The notes beneath the pieces were generated by a model. The model saw only the letters and a program-made list of their open reading frames with translations. It was not told the DNA's origin and searched no databases. Positions 22,725-32,935 of a stretch of 64,000 bases of DNA are shown one piece after another. Both the position numbers and the translations under genes were made by a program. This DNA comes from Dromiciops gliroides (lineage: Eukaryota; Chordata; Mammalia; Microbiotheria; Microbiotheriidae): assembly GCF_019393635.1 (NCBI RefSeq), contig NC_057861.1, forward strand, positions 737,440,232 to 737,504,231, given 5' to 3'. Position 1 is the stretch's first letter; the number at the start of each line of letters is the position of its first letter.

Positions 22725-22987
22725 CAGAAGAGTGAATGGTCCTTCCCTTTGGTGCTTTCAACAATAACACAAGGTAGCAGGTCACTGAATATAGGATCAT
22801 AGAATCAAAGTTGCAGGTTAGGGGTCCTAGGGGCCAATAAATTTTTGGAATCCTTTGTCAGTAGATTTTTCCTCACGCTCAGCCTAAATTGGTCTTTCTG
22901 CAGCTTCAATTAACTTCTTTTGATTCTGACCAAAAGCACGACAAGCCTAATCCTACTTCCTTGGCATAGACTTTTAAATATGCGTAG

Positions 22988-23909
22988 TAGTAGGCTTCCA
23001 CCAGTTGAGGACGACCAGGGATCAGCGCCTTGAAGAGCCACAGGCCACAGCGTGGCTGTGCAGTCCTATATGGGAGCCACAGCTCCTGCCGCAACGAGGA
23101 CATCGGAAAACTGCGCTCTCTGTTGCCTGTTGGTTCCTGCATCTCTTTTGTTTTTCTTCCTCCGGAGCTTGAAGGCCCATCTCAGCTGTGTGCAAGCTGC
23201 TCGTGAGTACTGAATTCCATCGGGCTCGGTCCTTGGCCATCTCCTCCCAGCTGCTGATGTCTATTCCCAGAGCCCTCAAGTCTTGCTTGCATACATCTCT
23301 GTAGTGAAGCTGGGGGTGTCCAGCAGGTCTGTGGCCTAGGTTAACTCACCATAGAGTAGGTCTTTAGGAATGCACCTGTCTTGTATGTGGGGCACATGAC
23401 CGAGCCAGTGCAGCTGTCTTTGTTTCAGTAGCGTGTAGATGCTCAGAAGTTGCATGCATTGGGGCACTTCTGTGTTGGTGATCCTATCTAACCAAGATAT
23501 GCCAAGGATGCACTGAAGGCAGCGCATGTGGAAGCTGTTAAACTTTTTCTCTTGTCTAGTATACTTAGTCCATGTTTTGCTGCCATACAGTAAGGTACTC
23601 AGGATGCATGCTCTATAGACAGCAAATTTGGTTCTTCTTGTCAGTTTACTGTTTGCCCAGACATGCTTGGCAAGCTTAGCCATGGTCGAATTAGCTTTCC
23701 CAATCCTCTGCTTGATCTCAGAATCAAGTGACAAATTGTCACTGACAATAGAGCCAAGATATGAGAATTGGCTTATGACATCCAACTGGTAGCTACCAAT
23801 GTGTATCAATGGAAGTGACATAGCACTGCCTGTCACTCAGAGCATGAATTGCAGACCTTGATGGATCCCTTCTCCCAAGCTTGCATGGACTTTGGCCTAA
23901 CCATTAATC
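22988..23909 (-). mobile_element. 5'-truncated LINE with ORF2 C-terminus and terminal Cys/His finger
   Basis: On the minus strand the 166-codon frame at 23336-23836 and, in another frame, 23022-23279 give the end of a reverse-transcriptase ORF2. Motifs are SYLGSIVSDNLSLDSEI, AVYRACILSTLLYGSKTW, RCLQCILGISWLDR and LHWLGHV. After a short decayed junction comes FRCPRCGRSCGSHIGLHSH, a C-x2-C...H-x-H type finger. This layout is that of a non-LTR element, neither L1 nor L2; an RTE-X-like clade is possible but not established. The insertion is flanked by TTAAATATG(C/T)GTAG (22974-22987 and 23910-23923) and its 3' tail is a short (TAC)n run instead of poly(A). Confidence 0.8.
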
Positions 23910-24241
23910 TTAAATATGTGTAGACAATGGTTATGTCCCCTCCTTAGCCTTCTCCAGGCTCTAGTTCCTTCAAATGATCCTCATTACCCTCCTTTGGTCT
24001 TATCATAAAGACAGACAATCAATGTTTTCACTAAAATATGACACCCAGGATGAAATACTGTATTCCAGATGTGATCTCATGAAGGCAGAGGATATTGGTA
24101 CTGTCACCTCTTGGGTTTTGAGCATTGAGATTCTTTTAGCCCAGCCGAATGTAGCTTTAGCTTATGGCTGAATATACTGTTCATTCATATTGAGCTTGCA
24201 GCCCACTAAGACCCCCAGGCCTTTTTAATATGAAAAGTCTC

Positions 24242-25062
24242 CTGTTATAAGAGAAAAAATCAGGGCAGTAATGCAAAACCTCAAAATAGAAAAAAAAAAA
24301 ACCAACAACAGCACCCATTACAAAAGAAATAGTATGGTTCAATCAGCATCTATACTCCACAGTTCTTTTTTTTTTTTTCTTTTGGATTTGGAGATCCTCT
24401 TCTATCCTGAGTTCCCTGGAACTCTTCTGTACCATTGCATTGGTGAGAAGAATATAGTCCATCACAGTAGGTGGTACACTCAATGTTGATGATACTGTGT
24501 ACAATGTTCTTCTGGTTCTGCTCATCTCACTCATCATCAGCTCATGTAAGACCCTCCAGGTTTCTCTGAACTCCTCCTGCTCATCATTTCTTATACCACA
24601 ATAGTATTCCATTGTATTCATATACCACAACTTGTCCAGCCATTCCCCAATTGATGGGCACCCCCTCAACTTCCAATTCCTTGCTACCACATAAAGAGCA
24701 GCTATAAATATTTTTGTACATGTGGTCCCTTTCCCCTTTCCATGATTTCTTTGGGAAATAGACCTAAAAGTGGAATTGCTGGGTCAAAGGGTATGCACAG
24801 CTTTATCACCCTTTGGGCATAATTCCAAATGCAGAAATAGGATTAATGTTATTATGGATATATATGTGTGTGTGTATATATATATGTATATGTATATAGA
24901 TATATAGATATAACCTATATCAGATTACCTGCTGTCTAGGGGAGGGGAGAGGGAGGGGAGGGAGAGAGAAAATTCTGAAATTGTAAAGCTTGTATAAACA
25001 AAAGTTGAGAACTATCTTTACATGTAACGGAAAAAATAAAATACCTTATATGTAAAAAAAAA
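24242..25062 (+). mobile_element. L1 insertion with 5' inversion (twin priming)
   Basis: The right part (about 24900-25062) is the marsupial L1 3' end in sense: ATAACCTATATCAGATTACC, a G-rich tract, ACTATCTTTACATGTAA and a poly(A) tail. The left part is in the opposite direction and encodes the L1 ORF2 C-terminus on the minus strand (CPSIGEWLDKLWYMNTMEYY, compare the human L1 ending with WYIYTMEYYSAI). The whole is flanked by ATGAAAAGTCT (24231-24241 and 25063-25073). The inversion joint lies near 24845-24870 in a TA-rich stretch. Confidence 0.85.
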
Positions 25063-25514
25063 ATGAAAAGTCTTGCTATATCCCCCCCCCAATACTTCTG
25101 AGGTTCACTTCTGGAAGGTAAGTGTAATACCTTACATTTATCACTATTGTATTTAGTTTCATTTTTATTAGATTAATGCCATTATTCTATCCCAACCAGA
25201 ACTTTTAAAATCCCAATTCTGTCATCCAGCATGCTATTTTCCCCTTCTTGCTTTGTCTCATCTTCAAATTTGGTAAACATCTTCTCATGTCTTAATCCAA
25301 GTTGTTAATAAAAATGTTCAACTGAATAGGGCTTTCCTGTCACCACTTCATTTAACACAGTGCCTTAGACATCAGACTGAATGCGGAACAGAGCTGCATC
25401 CATTCCACTTCTGGGACCATTTAAAGAACTCACAAATTATCTAAACCCAAAAGGCAGAGACAAATTTTGAAGCTTTTGTGGGTATGATATGTGTTTTTCT
25501 TAGAATCCTAACTT

Positions 25515-25730
25515 TAGACAGTCAACAAGTACTTACTATGTATTTTTTATATACCAGGTACTGTGCTAAATGTTGAGGATTAGACAAGACCAAAACAAAA
25601 CAAAATAGTCCTTGCTCTCAAGTAGTTTACATTCTAATGAGAACGATAACAAGCAAACAACTATATACATTCAAGATGCAGGCTGCATAAATGGGAGTAA
25701 TCTTAGAGGTAAGAGACTCACAATGGTGGG
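25515..25730 (-). repeat. L2 LINE fragment (antisense)
   Basis: CAACAAGTACTTACTATG, then CCAGGTACTGTGCTAAATG and CTCTCAAGTAGTTTACATTC. Confidence 0.65.
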
Positions 25731-26279
25731 AAGAAGAAAGAGAGGGACACACATGATAGCTTCCAAGTACTGTAATATCTCCATCAACACTTTGTTGTAG
25801 TTTATGGAGGAGTCTTTTGAAAAGTGAGTGCTTCCTGCTTGGCCACTTTAGTGAGTTCTTTAATCATTGGTCCATTTGAATATAATCCCAACAAAGCAAT
25901 GAAATGTCCAAGTTGAATTCTGCCCATTTCACAGATTCACAGTCAGAAGGAACCTCAGAGGCCAAATAATTCAACTAATACATGAACAAGCATCTCCTCC
26001 CAACAAGTGTTCATCTATAGAACCTCAGGCAAGAGAAATCCATCACCTCTTAAGGTATCCTTTTTTACATACCTTTAATTATTACTTCAGCTTGAATTGT
26101 CCTCTTTAAACATCTCTTGGGCAACAGAAGTTTATTCCTTCTTCCATTTTGTTGATATCTTTAACAATCTAAAGTCAGACACAGATTTGGGAAATTTCCT
26201 AAGTATCAGTTAATTATTTGATTCATAAATGAGCTCAACTGCATGGTAGTGGGTGACAAGAGCTCATATAGTAATCTGT

Positions 26280-26460
26280 GATTTACAATTCTTCATGATA
26301 ACATTGTGAGATTATTTAATGCAAGTAATATTATTCCCATTTAACAGATGAGGAAACTGAGGCCCAAATTGAACTCTGCCACTTAATATTTATGTGAATG
26401 CAGGGAAATCACTTTACTTCCTGGGATTGGATGATGAGAACTCATAAAGCCCTTTCTGGC
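26280..26460 (-). repeat. MIR-class relic
   Basis: TTCCCATTTAACAGATGAGG and AAACTGAGGCCC mark the reverse MIR core. The following GGGAAATCACTTTACTTCC may belong to a second copy in the other direction. Confidence 0.5.
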
Positions 26461-26539
26461 TCCAAATCTATGGTCATACAGCCAAAAGGCTTTAAGGGAG
26501 ATTACTCCCATTTAGATTTCATTTAATGATCCTTATGGT

Positions 26540-26690
26540 TTTTTTTCCTTTTTTTTTGGCGGGGCAATAAGGGTTAAGTGACATGCCCAGGGTCACACAG
26601 CTAGTGTCAAGTGTCTAAGGCCAGATTTGAACTTAGGTCCTCTTGAATCCAGGGCTGGTGTTTTATCCACTGCACCACCTAGCTGCCCCC
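26540..26690 (-). repeat. WALLSI-type SINE
   Basis: A T tract, then GCGGGGCAATAAGGG, AAGTGACATGCCCAGGGTC and the end CACCACCTAGCTGCCCCC. Confidence 0.9.
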
Positions 26691-26699
26691 AATGCTTAT

Positions 26700-28080
26700 G
26701 TTTTTGAATCATTATTCATTTGTCCCCATCTTTGCTACTCAAATGGGGGAATAACTTCTAAATAGATATTTTCACAATCTTCATATATAATTGAATCATT
26801 GACTTTAATAATCGGCTTTGTCCTTTGGCTGGAAATTATCCACTTAGTTTTAAGCCAGAGTTGTTGTTGTTGTTGTTTGTATTTCGTACTCAGAGGACCA
26901 TGACATTGAGGTGATGTCATGGCTTGCACTGAATTGGATTTAAGTGAGAGAGGGCTGTGCAAGGTCAGAGGGAGGACACAGCAGAAGAACTTGTATCTGA
27001 TATTCAGGTCTATTACACATTCCCTCTAGCACTCCATACTTTCTGAATGGCTGGGCTTCTGTATAGAATCCTTCCTTTCATTTCCATCTGGATGCAGGAA
27101 GTAGTGTAACAAGTAGACTGGGGTGGCCAATGTAGCCTTCCTTTCTTTTCTCTCCTGAGATTTATAAAGCAAGTGTCTTAACTATTAGGATACACAGCTA
27201 TTGTTGCAGGCAAAAGCTTTAGATGCCTCTTTTCTAAAACCTTATTCTTAAGGTAAATTAATTCATTTCTTTCCAATTCTGGGGAAGGGGATCTGGAATT
27301 ATACAAAGGGAAGCAACATTTCTTGGGCTGGGCTAAAGCTTGAGAAGCTAGACTTGGTATCCTTGTGGTTCCCTTTTTAGATCAGTATATCACTGATTAT
27401 GTGATGGAAGGCAAGCCATTAACCTTCATATGTCTTTGTTGTTCTCTGTAGGCACAGAAGTATTAATCACACCAGAAGAATGAGGCTTTCTTCATATTTG
27501 CAAGAGCTTTGAGAAGCCACAGGAATTTTTTCCAAGGTGAAAATTGCATGATGGAATATATTCATTTCTATCCTCCCTCCCCTTCTTTCCTTCTTCTGGA
27601 ATTTAAAAAAGATACAGAGTCAAAGATGATTTAAAAAAAGAAAATAGATTTCATAAAGCAAAAATGAGGGCTAATTCTTGGACTGTCCATAAACTTTACT
27701 GGTGTCCTCTCCACATTAAGAGGAAAGAAGAAAGGTCTCTAACACATTACATAGATTGCCGGTGGCAAAGTTATGGAAAGATATGAACAAGAATCTCACA
27801 GAATGGGTAGGCATGGATGGGTTGTGATTTGCATTATTGGAGGGGATATTCACATCAATGAGATCATAGATCAATTTGTATATTTGCAAAAGTCAAATCC
27901 TCCAACAAAGTACTACTCTGAAATCTCATCATAGTGAGGACATGGTCATATATCCTCAAACACCATGACAAAGGAGTACAAAGCCTGAAAAGTCCTAACG
28001 AGGTAGAAAGTATTTGAGCAAAGGCTGATCATAGGAGCATGTATCTTTGACCTAAGGACCAGCTAGAAAGGTTAGAGAAG
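26700..28080. other. No gene seen; single-copy-like sequence
   Basis: There is no recognisable repeat apart from a short (GTT)n at 26863-26877. The 75-codon minus frame at 26735-26962 shows no domain. A TTTTTT tract lies at 28110-28123. Confidence 0.4.
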
Positions 28081-28149
28081 TTCATTATCCCAGTGCTAGA
28101 AAATCAGATTTTTTTTTTTTTTTGCTTTTTGCTCTAGTAATTCATGAGA

Positions 28150-28396
28150 GGATGCTAGCTGATGAAGTAGATAGAATGCTGGGCCTGCAGTCTAGAAGAT
28201 ACATCTTCCTGAGTTCAAATCTGGCCTCACTTACTAGCTTTTGTGACCCTGAGCAAGTCACTTAACCCTGTTTCTCTCAGTTTTCCCATCTGTAACATGA
28301 GCTGGAGAAAGAAATGGCAAACCACTCGAGTATCTTTGCCAAGAAAATGGGGTCATGGAGAATTGGACACAACTGAAACAACTGAACAACAAAAAC
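28150..28396 (+). repeat. MAR1-type CORE-SINE with target duplication
   Basis: Full-length in sense, from AAGTAGATAGAATGCTGGGC to the RTE-like tail ACTGAAACAACTGAACAAC. It is flanked by TCATGAGA (28142-28149 and 28397-28404). Confidence 0.85.
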
Positions 28397-28745
28397 TCAT
28401 GAGAACTGATTACTAAGGCTTGGAGAAGTTGGGATTCAACCCTTTTAAGAGAGAACTCACTCCAGTGAAATGGAAGATCTTTAAAAAATATTAAAATCTA
28501 GCATCAAATTGTAGTTACTATAGCCAGGGACTTAACCCCAGCCTTAGCCTTGGCTAGTTTAATAGCCTCCCTGAATATCCCCTTGACCCTCCTCCACACC
28601 TTCTCTGGCCCCAATCCTTTTCCAGTTTAATCATTTACATCTCACCCATCTCTACCACTTTTAGGGTCTCACCTATTGCTTCCTTCTACTCCCTAGCACC
28701 AGAAATATGGTTTCTAAGGTGAAGGTGAAAAATAGCCATTCCAGT

Positions 28746-29302
28746 TGTGAGATTTAAAATTGGATACAAGAGCATTAAACTCCCCTTTAACCTTTCCCTT
28801 ATATATCTCCCAGACCAGTAAGTGAAAGAAGCCTCTGAGCTTTAGTTAGAGCTTTTATTATTTGGGAATTACTTAGCCAACAAAACAAGGTGATGTTGAT
28901 TAGAGAGATAGGAAAGTAGAAATACAAATAAATAGTCTTAGATCTAAGCTTAGTCTATATTCCACATAGAACTCACCAAAAACCCAAGGCCACCTCTTGA
29001 GGCTGAGAACCGCATCAAGCACGTGCTGTTACGGAGGACCAGGCCGATCACCAAGGACCTGAGTCAGCATCTGTGTCCCGAGCCAGCCAGCCAGCCAGGA
29101 GCGAGTGAGTTAAAAAAAAAAGAGAGAGCACTCACTTCCGTTCTCTCCTTGCCTTTAAGCTCGCACCCTGGAAGTGGAGTGCTTAGCAGATGCACGGGCG
29201 GTTCGTCATGGTCTCCTCCCCGAACGGGTGGTCCTTCAAAAACTGGCGGGCGTCTTTCAGTTATCCTGACCAACTTGTTAAAAGCTTTCACTTTTTACCA
29301 CA
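28746..29302 (-). repeat. 3' LTR of the provirus
   Basis: Complete LTR, same family as 3028-3576. The minus strand has AATAAAAGCTCTAACT. It ends TTTTTACCACA on the plus strand, which is the U3 start on the minus strand. Frames at 29023-29385 and 29064-29291 are antisense or chance. Confidence 0.9.
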
Positions 29303-29314
29303 TTTCCCCCCTTT
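29303..29314 (-). other. Polypurine tract of the provirus
   Basis: AAAGGGGGGAAA on the minus strand abuts the 3' LTR. This is where plus-strand DNA synthesis primes in retroviruses. It fixes the element's direction. Confidence 0.85.
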
Positions 29315-29396
29315 GCTTCCTCAAGAAACAGAACGTTTCCTTGATGGAACAGACAAAAATAACAGAATATAATAATCTATGCTAACTCATAATATG

Positions 29397-29795
29397 TTAA
29401 TAACAATATAGAAAAGGAAGAGAGGAAAGTTTTGTCCAGAGGGGCAGTTTTTTTTTTTTGTCTTCATGAACCGACACTTTGACATTGGTCTTGCAAAGGG
29501 AGGGCCTCTGCAGAGAGTACATGTTACAGATGGCATATAATAACAGAAAGGAGATAGTAAAAACTAACAAAACAAAACTGTTCATATAAAGTCTCTGATT
29601 TCTCTTGTCTTCTTGAAGTGGTAAGATGTCATCAGGAGGAAACTGGATTCTGGACTCTGGTCTGGATTCTGGTCTGGAAAAACTGGATTCCAGACTGGTC
29701 TGGAAAGCTGGATTCTCTTCTTTAACTGTTTGAATTGCTGCATTTTTACTAAACCTTAGCATAGCATTGTCAACAATCAAATTAATAAATTCCAT
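29397..29795 (-). CDS. Unassigned ERV-internal frame with one membrane segment (relic)
   Basis: A 132-codon frame sits just upstream of the 3' LTR, where env or accessory genes lie. It has a polar N-terminal half with the short internal repeat SRPESRPESR, a hydrophobic segment SFVLLVFTISFLLLYAI at about residues 73-89, then a lysine-rich end. One membrane span near the C-terminus would suit the end of a transmembrane envelope subunit, but I see no fusion peptide, CX6CC motif or heptads. It is a relic with no proof of translation. Confidence 0.35.
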   Translation of the reverse strand: MEFINLIVDNAMLRFSKNAAIQTVKEENPAFQTSLESSFSRPESRPESRIQFPPDDILPLQEDKRNQRLYMNSFVLLVFTISFLLLYAICNMYSLQRPSLCKTNVKVSVHEDKKKKLPLWTKLSSLPFLYCY

Positions 29796-30960
29796 TACAT
29801 TACCTCCTTTATATCCTTAGACTTCTAATAGAGGGTTGAGGTAGTTATGCAATCTATAACACTTTTTACCACCATGTGTCTGGATCAAAGCCAAATTTAG
29901 TATGTGTTCATGACACCTGAAAATGTTATGGAAAGATTATCATACCATATCTCATGATTCCGAGACAGCCAGTGATTGTGCTAGGCCACAGGTGAGTTCA
30001 ACTAAGTGAGACAAAAAGAAAAATAAGTTCAGTTGTTAGGTTAAATTAAGAGGGAGAGAGGATGAAACTGAACTGTGCCTAGTAATTGTGCTCTACATAG
30101 TCACCATCATAAGCAAACCATGGACTTACGTATACCTGTCTTTCCTTTCGTTGCACATATATTCTCTCCAGGGCCTGCATCAAAGTTCACAGCAAGTTAG
30201 TCTCTGAATTCTGAAATCTCATATCAATTTCACCAAAGACAGTATGATGGTAAAAATGCATGCTATGCTGCATAACTGAGAATATATTAGTGATATATAC
30301 AATAATTCCAAACCATACTCAGAGTATAATGACATATAAATAATAAACAAATGTAAATAGCTAATTATATTAGACATTATTACATAATCTTCTTTTAGCA
30401 AGTAAACCACATCATCTTATACATGAATTCTCTATTATAACAGTAGCAGATACTTAAAGTGGCGATCAATTTATCAAAAAGAAATAAGACTTCAGTTAGC
30501 AAGATTCAATATTCAATGTTTTCAGTGAGGTATCAAGCAATAGGGTTCAATAACCCTCTTTTTTTTTTAAACAGAATACCATAAAAGAGAAAAGAGAAGA
30601 AAAAAAACTCATTAGAACTCATGGTTCTCTCAAAAAGAAAGATTAAAAAAAGAATTCTGGTAGCTTCTGAGGCCTGATGGCCTCACCCACAGCATATACT
30701 TAAAATGTCTTTGAAAAGTCACTTAGTTTACAAAATTGAGTTTTAAAGAAAAGCAAAATAAACAAAAGTAAAAAAAGAAAGCAAAAACAAAAAACAAAAA
30801 TAAAAAGCAAAAGATTCCCTAAGCACTCTTTTGTGCTTTTAAAGAACTTAAAGGTGTGGTGAATTCCAGGTCTTTTCAGTGCCTTTCAAAAGCCAAAACA
30901 AACAAACAAAAAAACCAAAAAGGATTTAAAAAAATAGGTATAGGGTAGGGAAAGGGTGGG

Positions 30961-31215
30961 GGAAATGATACAATTGTAGCATTTGCTAGACAGCATCAGC
31001 TGAATGTGGTAGTTCATCAGTTAAATCAGCCCTTATTGAAAATCAGTGGCACAGACAAAACTGATGCTAGAGAACTCCACATTTTCTACCATAAAGAACA
31101 TTATGACAGCATTAGAAAGATCAATGACAATTCAGAAACCCCTGCCACTTTGGCATGCAGAGAATTGGGGAACCAGTTAAAACAATGTGGCATACCCCAA
31201 ACTCTAGCAGCTTAA
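30961..31215 (+). pseudogene. OTUD3-like deubiquitinase fragment (retrocopy relic)
   Basis: In the plus frame from 30961 the peptide reads [20 protein letters not shown], then [27 protein letters not shown] and [11 protein letters not shown]. This corresponds closely to the C-terminal half of the OTU domain of OTUD3, a cysteine-type deubiquitinase. The histidine in EHYD is the position of the catalytic His; the catalytic Cys region is absent. After SETPA the match is lost, although LKQCG may be a remnant from further downstream after a deletion. It lies inside the ERV in the opposite direction, so it is probably an independent retrocopy or a recombined piece. Confidence 0.75.
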
Positions 31216-31387
31216 ATATCTTAAAATTTAACAAGCATTTCCTTCTATAGGCAAAGCACTGAAGCACATGGCCTGGTTTTCTGGCCCACCTCAATTCCCC
31301 CCCCCCACCTTTTTTTTCTTCCACACCAATCTTTTATTTGCAGAGTTCCTTATAAACAATTTATGTAAAAACATAACAAGGATACAC

Positions 31388-31638
31388 AAAGGGACCTGAG
31401 TCAGCGTCTGTGTCCCGAGCGAGCCAGCCAGGAGCAAGTGAGTGAAAAAAAAAAAAAGAGAGAGCGCTCACTTCTGTTCTCTCCTTGCCTTTAAGTTTGC
31501 ACCCTGGAAGTGGAGTGCTTAGCAGACGCACAGGCGGTTCATCATGGTCTCCTCCCTGAACAGGTGGTCCTTCAAAAACTGGCGGGCGTCTTTCAGTTAT
31601 CCTAACCAACTTGTTAAAAGCTTTCACTTTTTACCACA
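31388..31638 (-). repeat. 5' LTR of the provirus, truncated
   Basis: It holds only the U3 side of the LTR (about 250 of 557 bp), from GACCTGAGTCAGCGTCTG to TTTTTACCACA on the plus strand. The rest of the LTR, the primer site and the 5' genes are deleted. It differs from the 3' LTR at several positions, consistent with an old insertion. Confidence 0.85.
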
Positions 31639-31949
31639 TAGTTAAGTGTCTATATTAAATTTAAAAGCAGGAGGAGAGGGCAGGAATAAGACAAAAATTG
31701 TGGTGTGAAAGAGTTTTCTTACTGTGACAAAGATTGCAGTATAGGTTCTTTCTGACTATCTCAATCTTGAATGCTAGTATAGAATTAAAGAATACCATAA
31801 GGAACATAGCACCAGGAACTCTGCTCTTATGTGGATTGATTGAAAGTTCTCCCAGGTATGAGGTATGTTGTGGCTTAGTGTCCGCTCAAAACCACAGCTT
31901 ACAAACCCCACTGATAGATTTATTGTATAAAACAACCAGAGGACACATT

Positions 31950-32370
31950 GTTGTTGTTTAGTTGTTTCAGTAACCTTCTACTCTTTTTTTTTTTTGTGGG
32001 GCAATGGGGGTTAAGTGACTTGCCCAGGGTCACACAGCTAGTAAGTGTCAAGTGTCTGAGGCCGGATTTGAACTCAGGTACTCCTGAATCCAGGGCTGGT
32101 GCTTTATGCACTGTGCCACCTAGCTGCCCCATCAGTAACCTTCTACTCTTAATGACCCCATTTGGGGTTTTCTTGGTGGAGATACTGGAATGGTTTGCCA
32201 TTTCCTGCTCCAGCTCAGTTAACATATGAGGGATTGAGGTAAACAGGTGAAGTGACTTGCCCAGGGTCACACAGCTAGTAAGTGCCTGAGGCCAGATTTG
32301 AACTCAGGAAGAGGAGTCTTCCTGAATCCAGGCCCAGCACTCTCCACTGCACTACCTAGTTACCCCTAGA
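31950..32370 (-). repeat. MAR1-type CORE-SINE, interrupted by a WALLSI SINE
   Basis: The tail part lies at 31950-31985 and the rest at 32132-32370 (CCCCATTTGGGGTTTTC, AGAGGAGTCTTCCTGAATCC). The two pieces are separated by the SINE below. Confidence 0.9.
31986..32131 (-). repeat. WALLSI-type SINE nested in MAR1, 19-bp target duplication
   Basis: The perfect duplication TCAGTAACCTTCTACTCTT lies at 31967-31985 and 32132-32150. This gives direct relative age: WALLSI is younger than this MAR1. Confidence 0.95.
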
Positions 32371-32499
32371 GCACACATTAGTTCAAAACAAAAGACATTT
32401 AATTAAACAGTGTAGCAAAATAAGTGTCAAGATTCCAGCCTCTTCCTCCCTTGTCTACAAAAGAATATACCATCCCACAGGTACATTGTATATAATTGT

Positions 32500-32610
32500 T
32501 TGCATGTTACCTCCCCATTAGACTGTAAGCTCCTTGAAGGAAGTGACAATGTTTTTGCCTCTCTTTGTAACTTCAGTGCTCAGCACAGTTCCTGGTACAC
32601 AGATCCTTAC
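32500..32610 (+). repeat. L2 LINE 3' end
   Basis: TAAGCTCCTTGAAGGAAGTG, then GTGCTCAGCACAGTTCCTGG. Confidence 0.65.
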
Positions 32611-32699
32611 TGACTGATTATTTAAAAGCCTTTGAGGGTTTAGCTGGATTTTATCAGATTATGTTTACCCCCATTTTTTTGGGGGGGGGTGTCTCTGAC

Positions 32700-32905
32700 A
32701 GAGTTATAAATCATGTAGTAGGTGGAGTGCTGAAGTTGAAGTCTGGAAGACCTCGATTTAAATACCACTGTAGATGCTTTATACTATAGCTGTGTGACTC
32801 CAGGCAAGTGACTTAACATAAGGGAGTCTCACTTCCTTGTTAGAAAAATGGTGGGGTGACTCAATAACCTGTAAGGTCTCTTCCAGTTCCAAATCCATGA
32901 GCCTG
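32700..32905 (+). repeat. MIR-class SINE relic
   Basis: GTGTGACTCCAGGCAAGTG and AAGGTCTCTTCCAGTTCC. Confidence 0.6.
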
Positions 32906-32935
32906 TGGTAAATGAGGGAAATGCCATGAATATGG

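Larger units (their letters stand above)
22840..25350 (-). mobile_element. CR1/L3 LINE 3' region, split by two later LINE insertions
   Basis: Three pieces follow CR1 order in antisense. The first holds CACGCTCAGCCTAAATTGG and TTTCTGCAGCTTCAAT (to 22987). The second holds GTTATGTCCCCTCCTTAGCC and GAGCTTGCAGCCCACTAAG (23910-24241). The third holds CTTGCTTTGTCTCATCTTC and AATCCAAGTTGTTAATAAAA (25063-25350). Older than the elements that interrupt it. Family assignment comes from recognition of the well-known CR1 3' sequence; the exact subfamily is not determined. Confidence 0.75.
28746..31638 (-). mobile_element. Decayed ERV provirus, class I-like, heavily deleted
   Basis: On the minus strand the 5' LTR is 31388-31638 (truncated) and the 3' LTR is 28746-29302. 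The outer flanks CAGT and TAGT are a 4-bp duplication with one change. Directly upstream of the 3' LTR, on the minus strand, is the polypurine tract AAAGGGGGGAAA. The internal region is only about 2.1 kb and has no recognisable gag, protease or polymerase, so most of the genome is lost. It carries an unassigned membrane-spanning frame and an OTUD3-like fragment. Confidence 0.85.

Noticed and set aside
26863..26877. (GTT)n run as a possible regulatory repeat
   Set aside because: A five-unit run is common in this kind of DNA and has no further structure.
27420..27540. Apparent exon between TTCTCTGTAG and AAGGTGAAA on the plus strand
   Set aside because: Stops in frames, no recognised peptide, no neighbouring exons.
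29023..29385. 120-codon plus frame
   Set aside because: Lies on the antisense strand of the proviral 3' LTR and runs past its end; no domain.
31920..32270. 116-codon minus frame and overlapping plus frame
   Set aside because: Entirely within nested MAR1 and WALLSI SINEs; the same SINE-derived peptide (GVPEFKSGLRHLTL type) recurs in many frames of the window.
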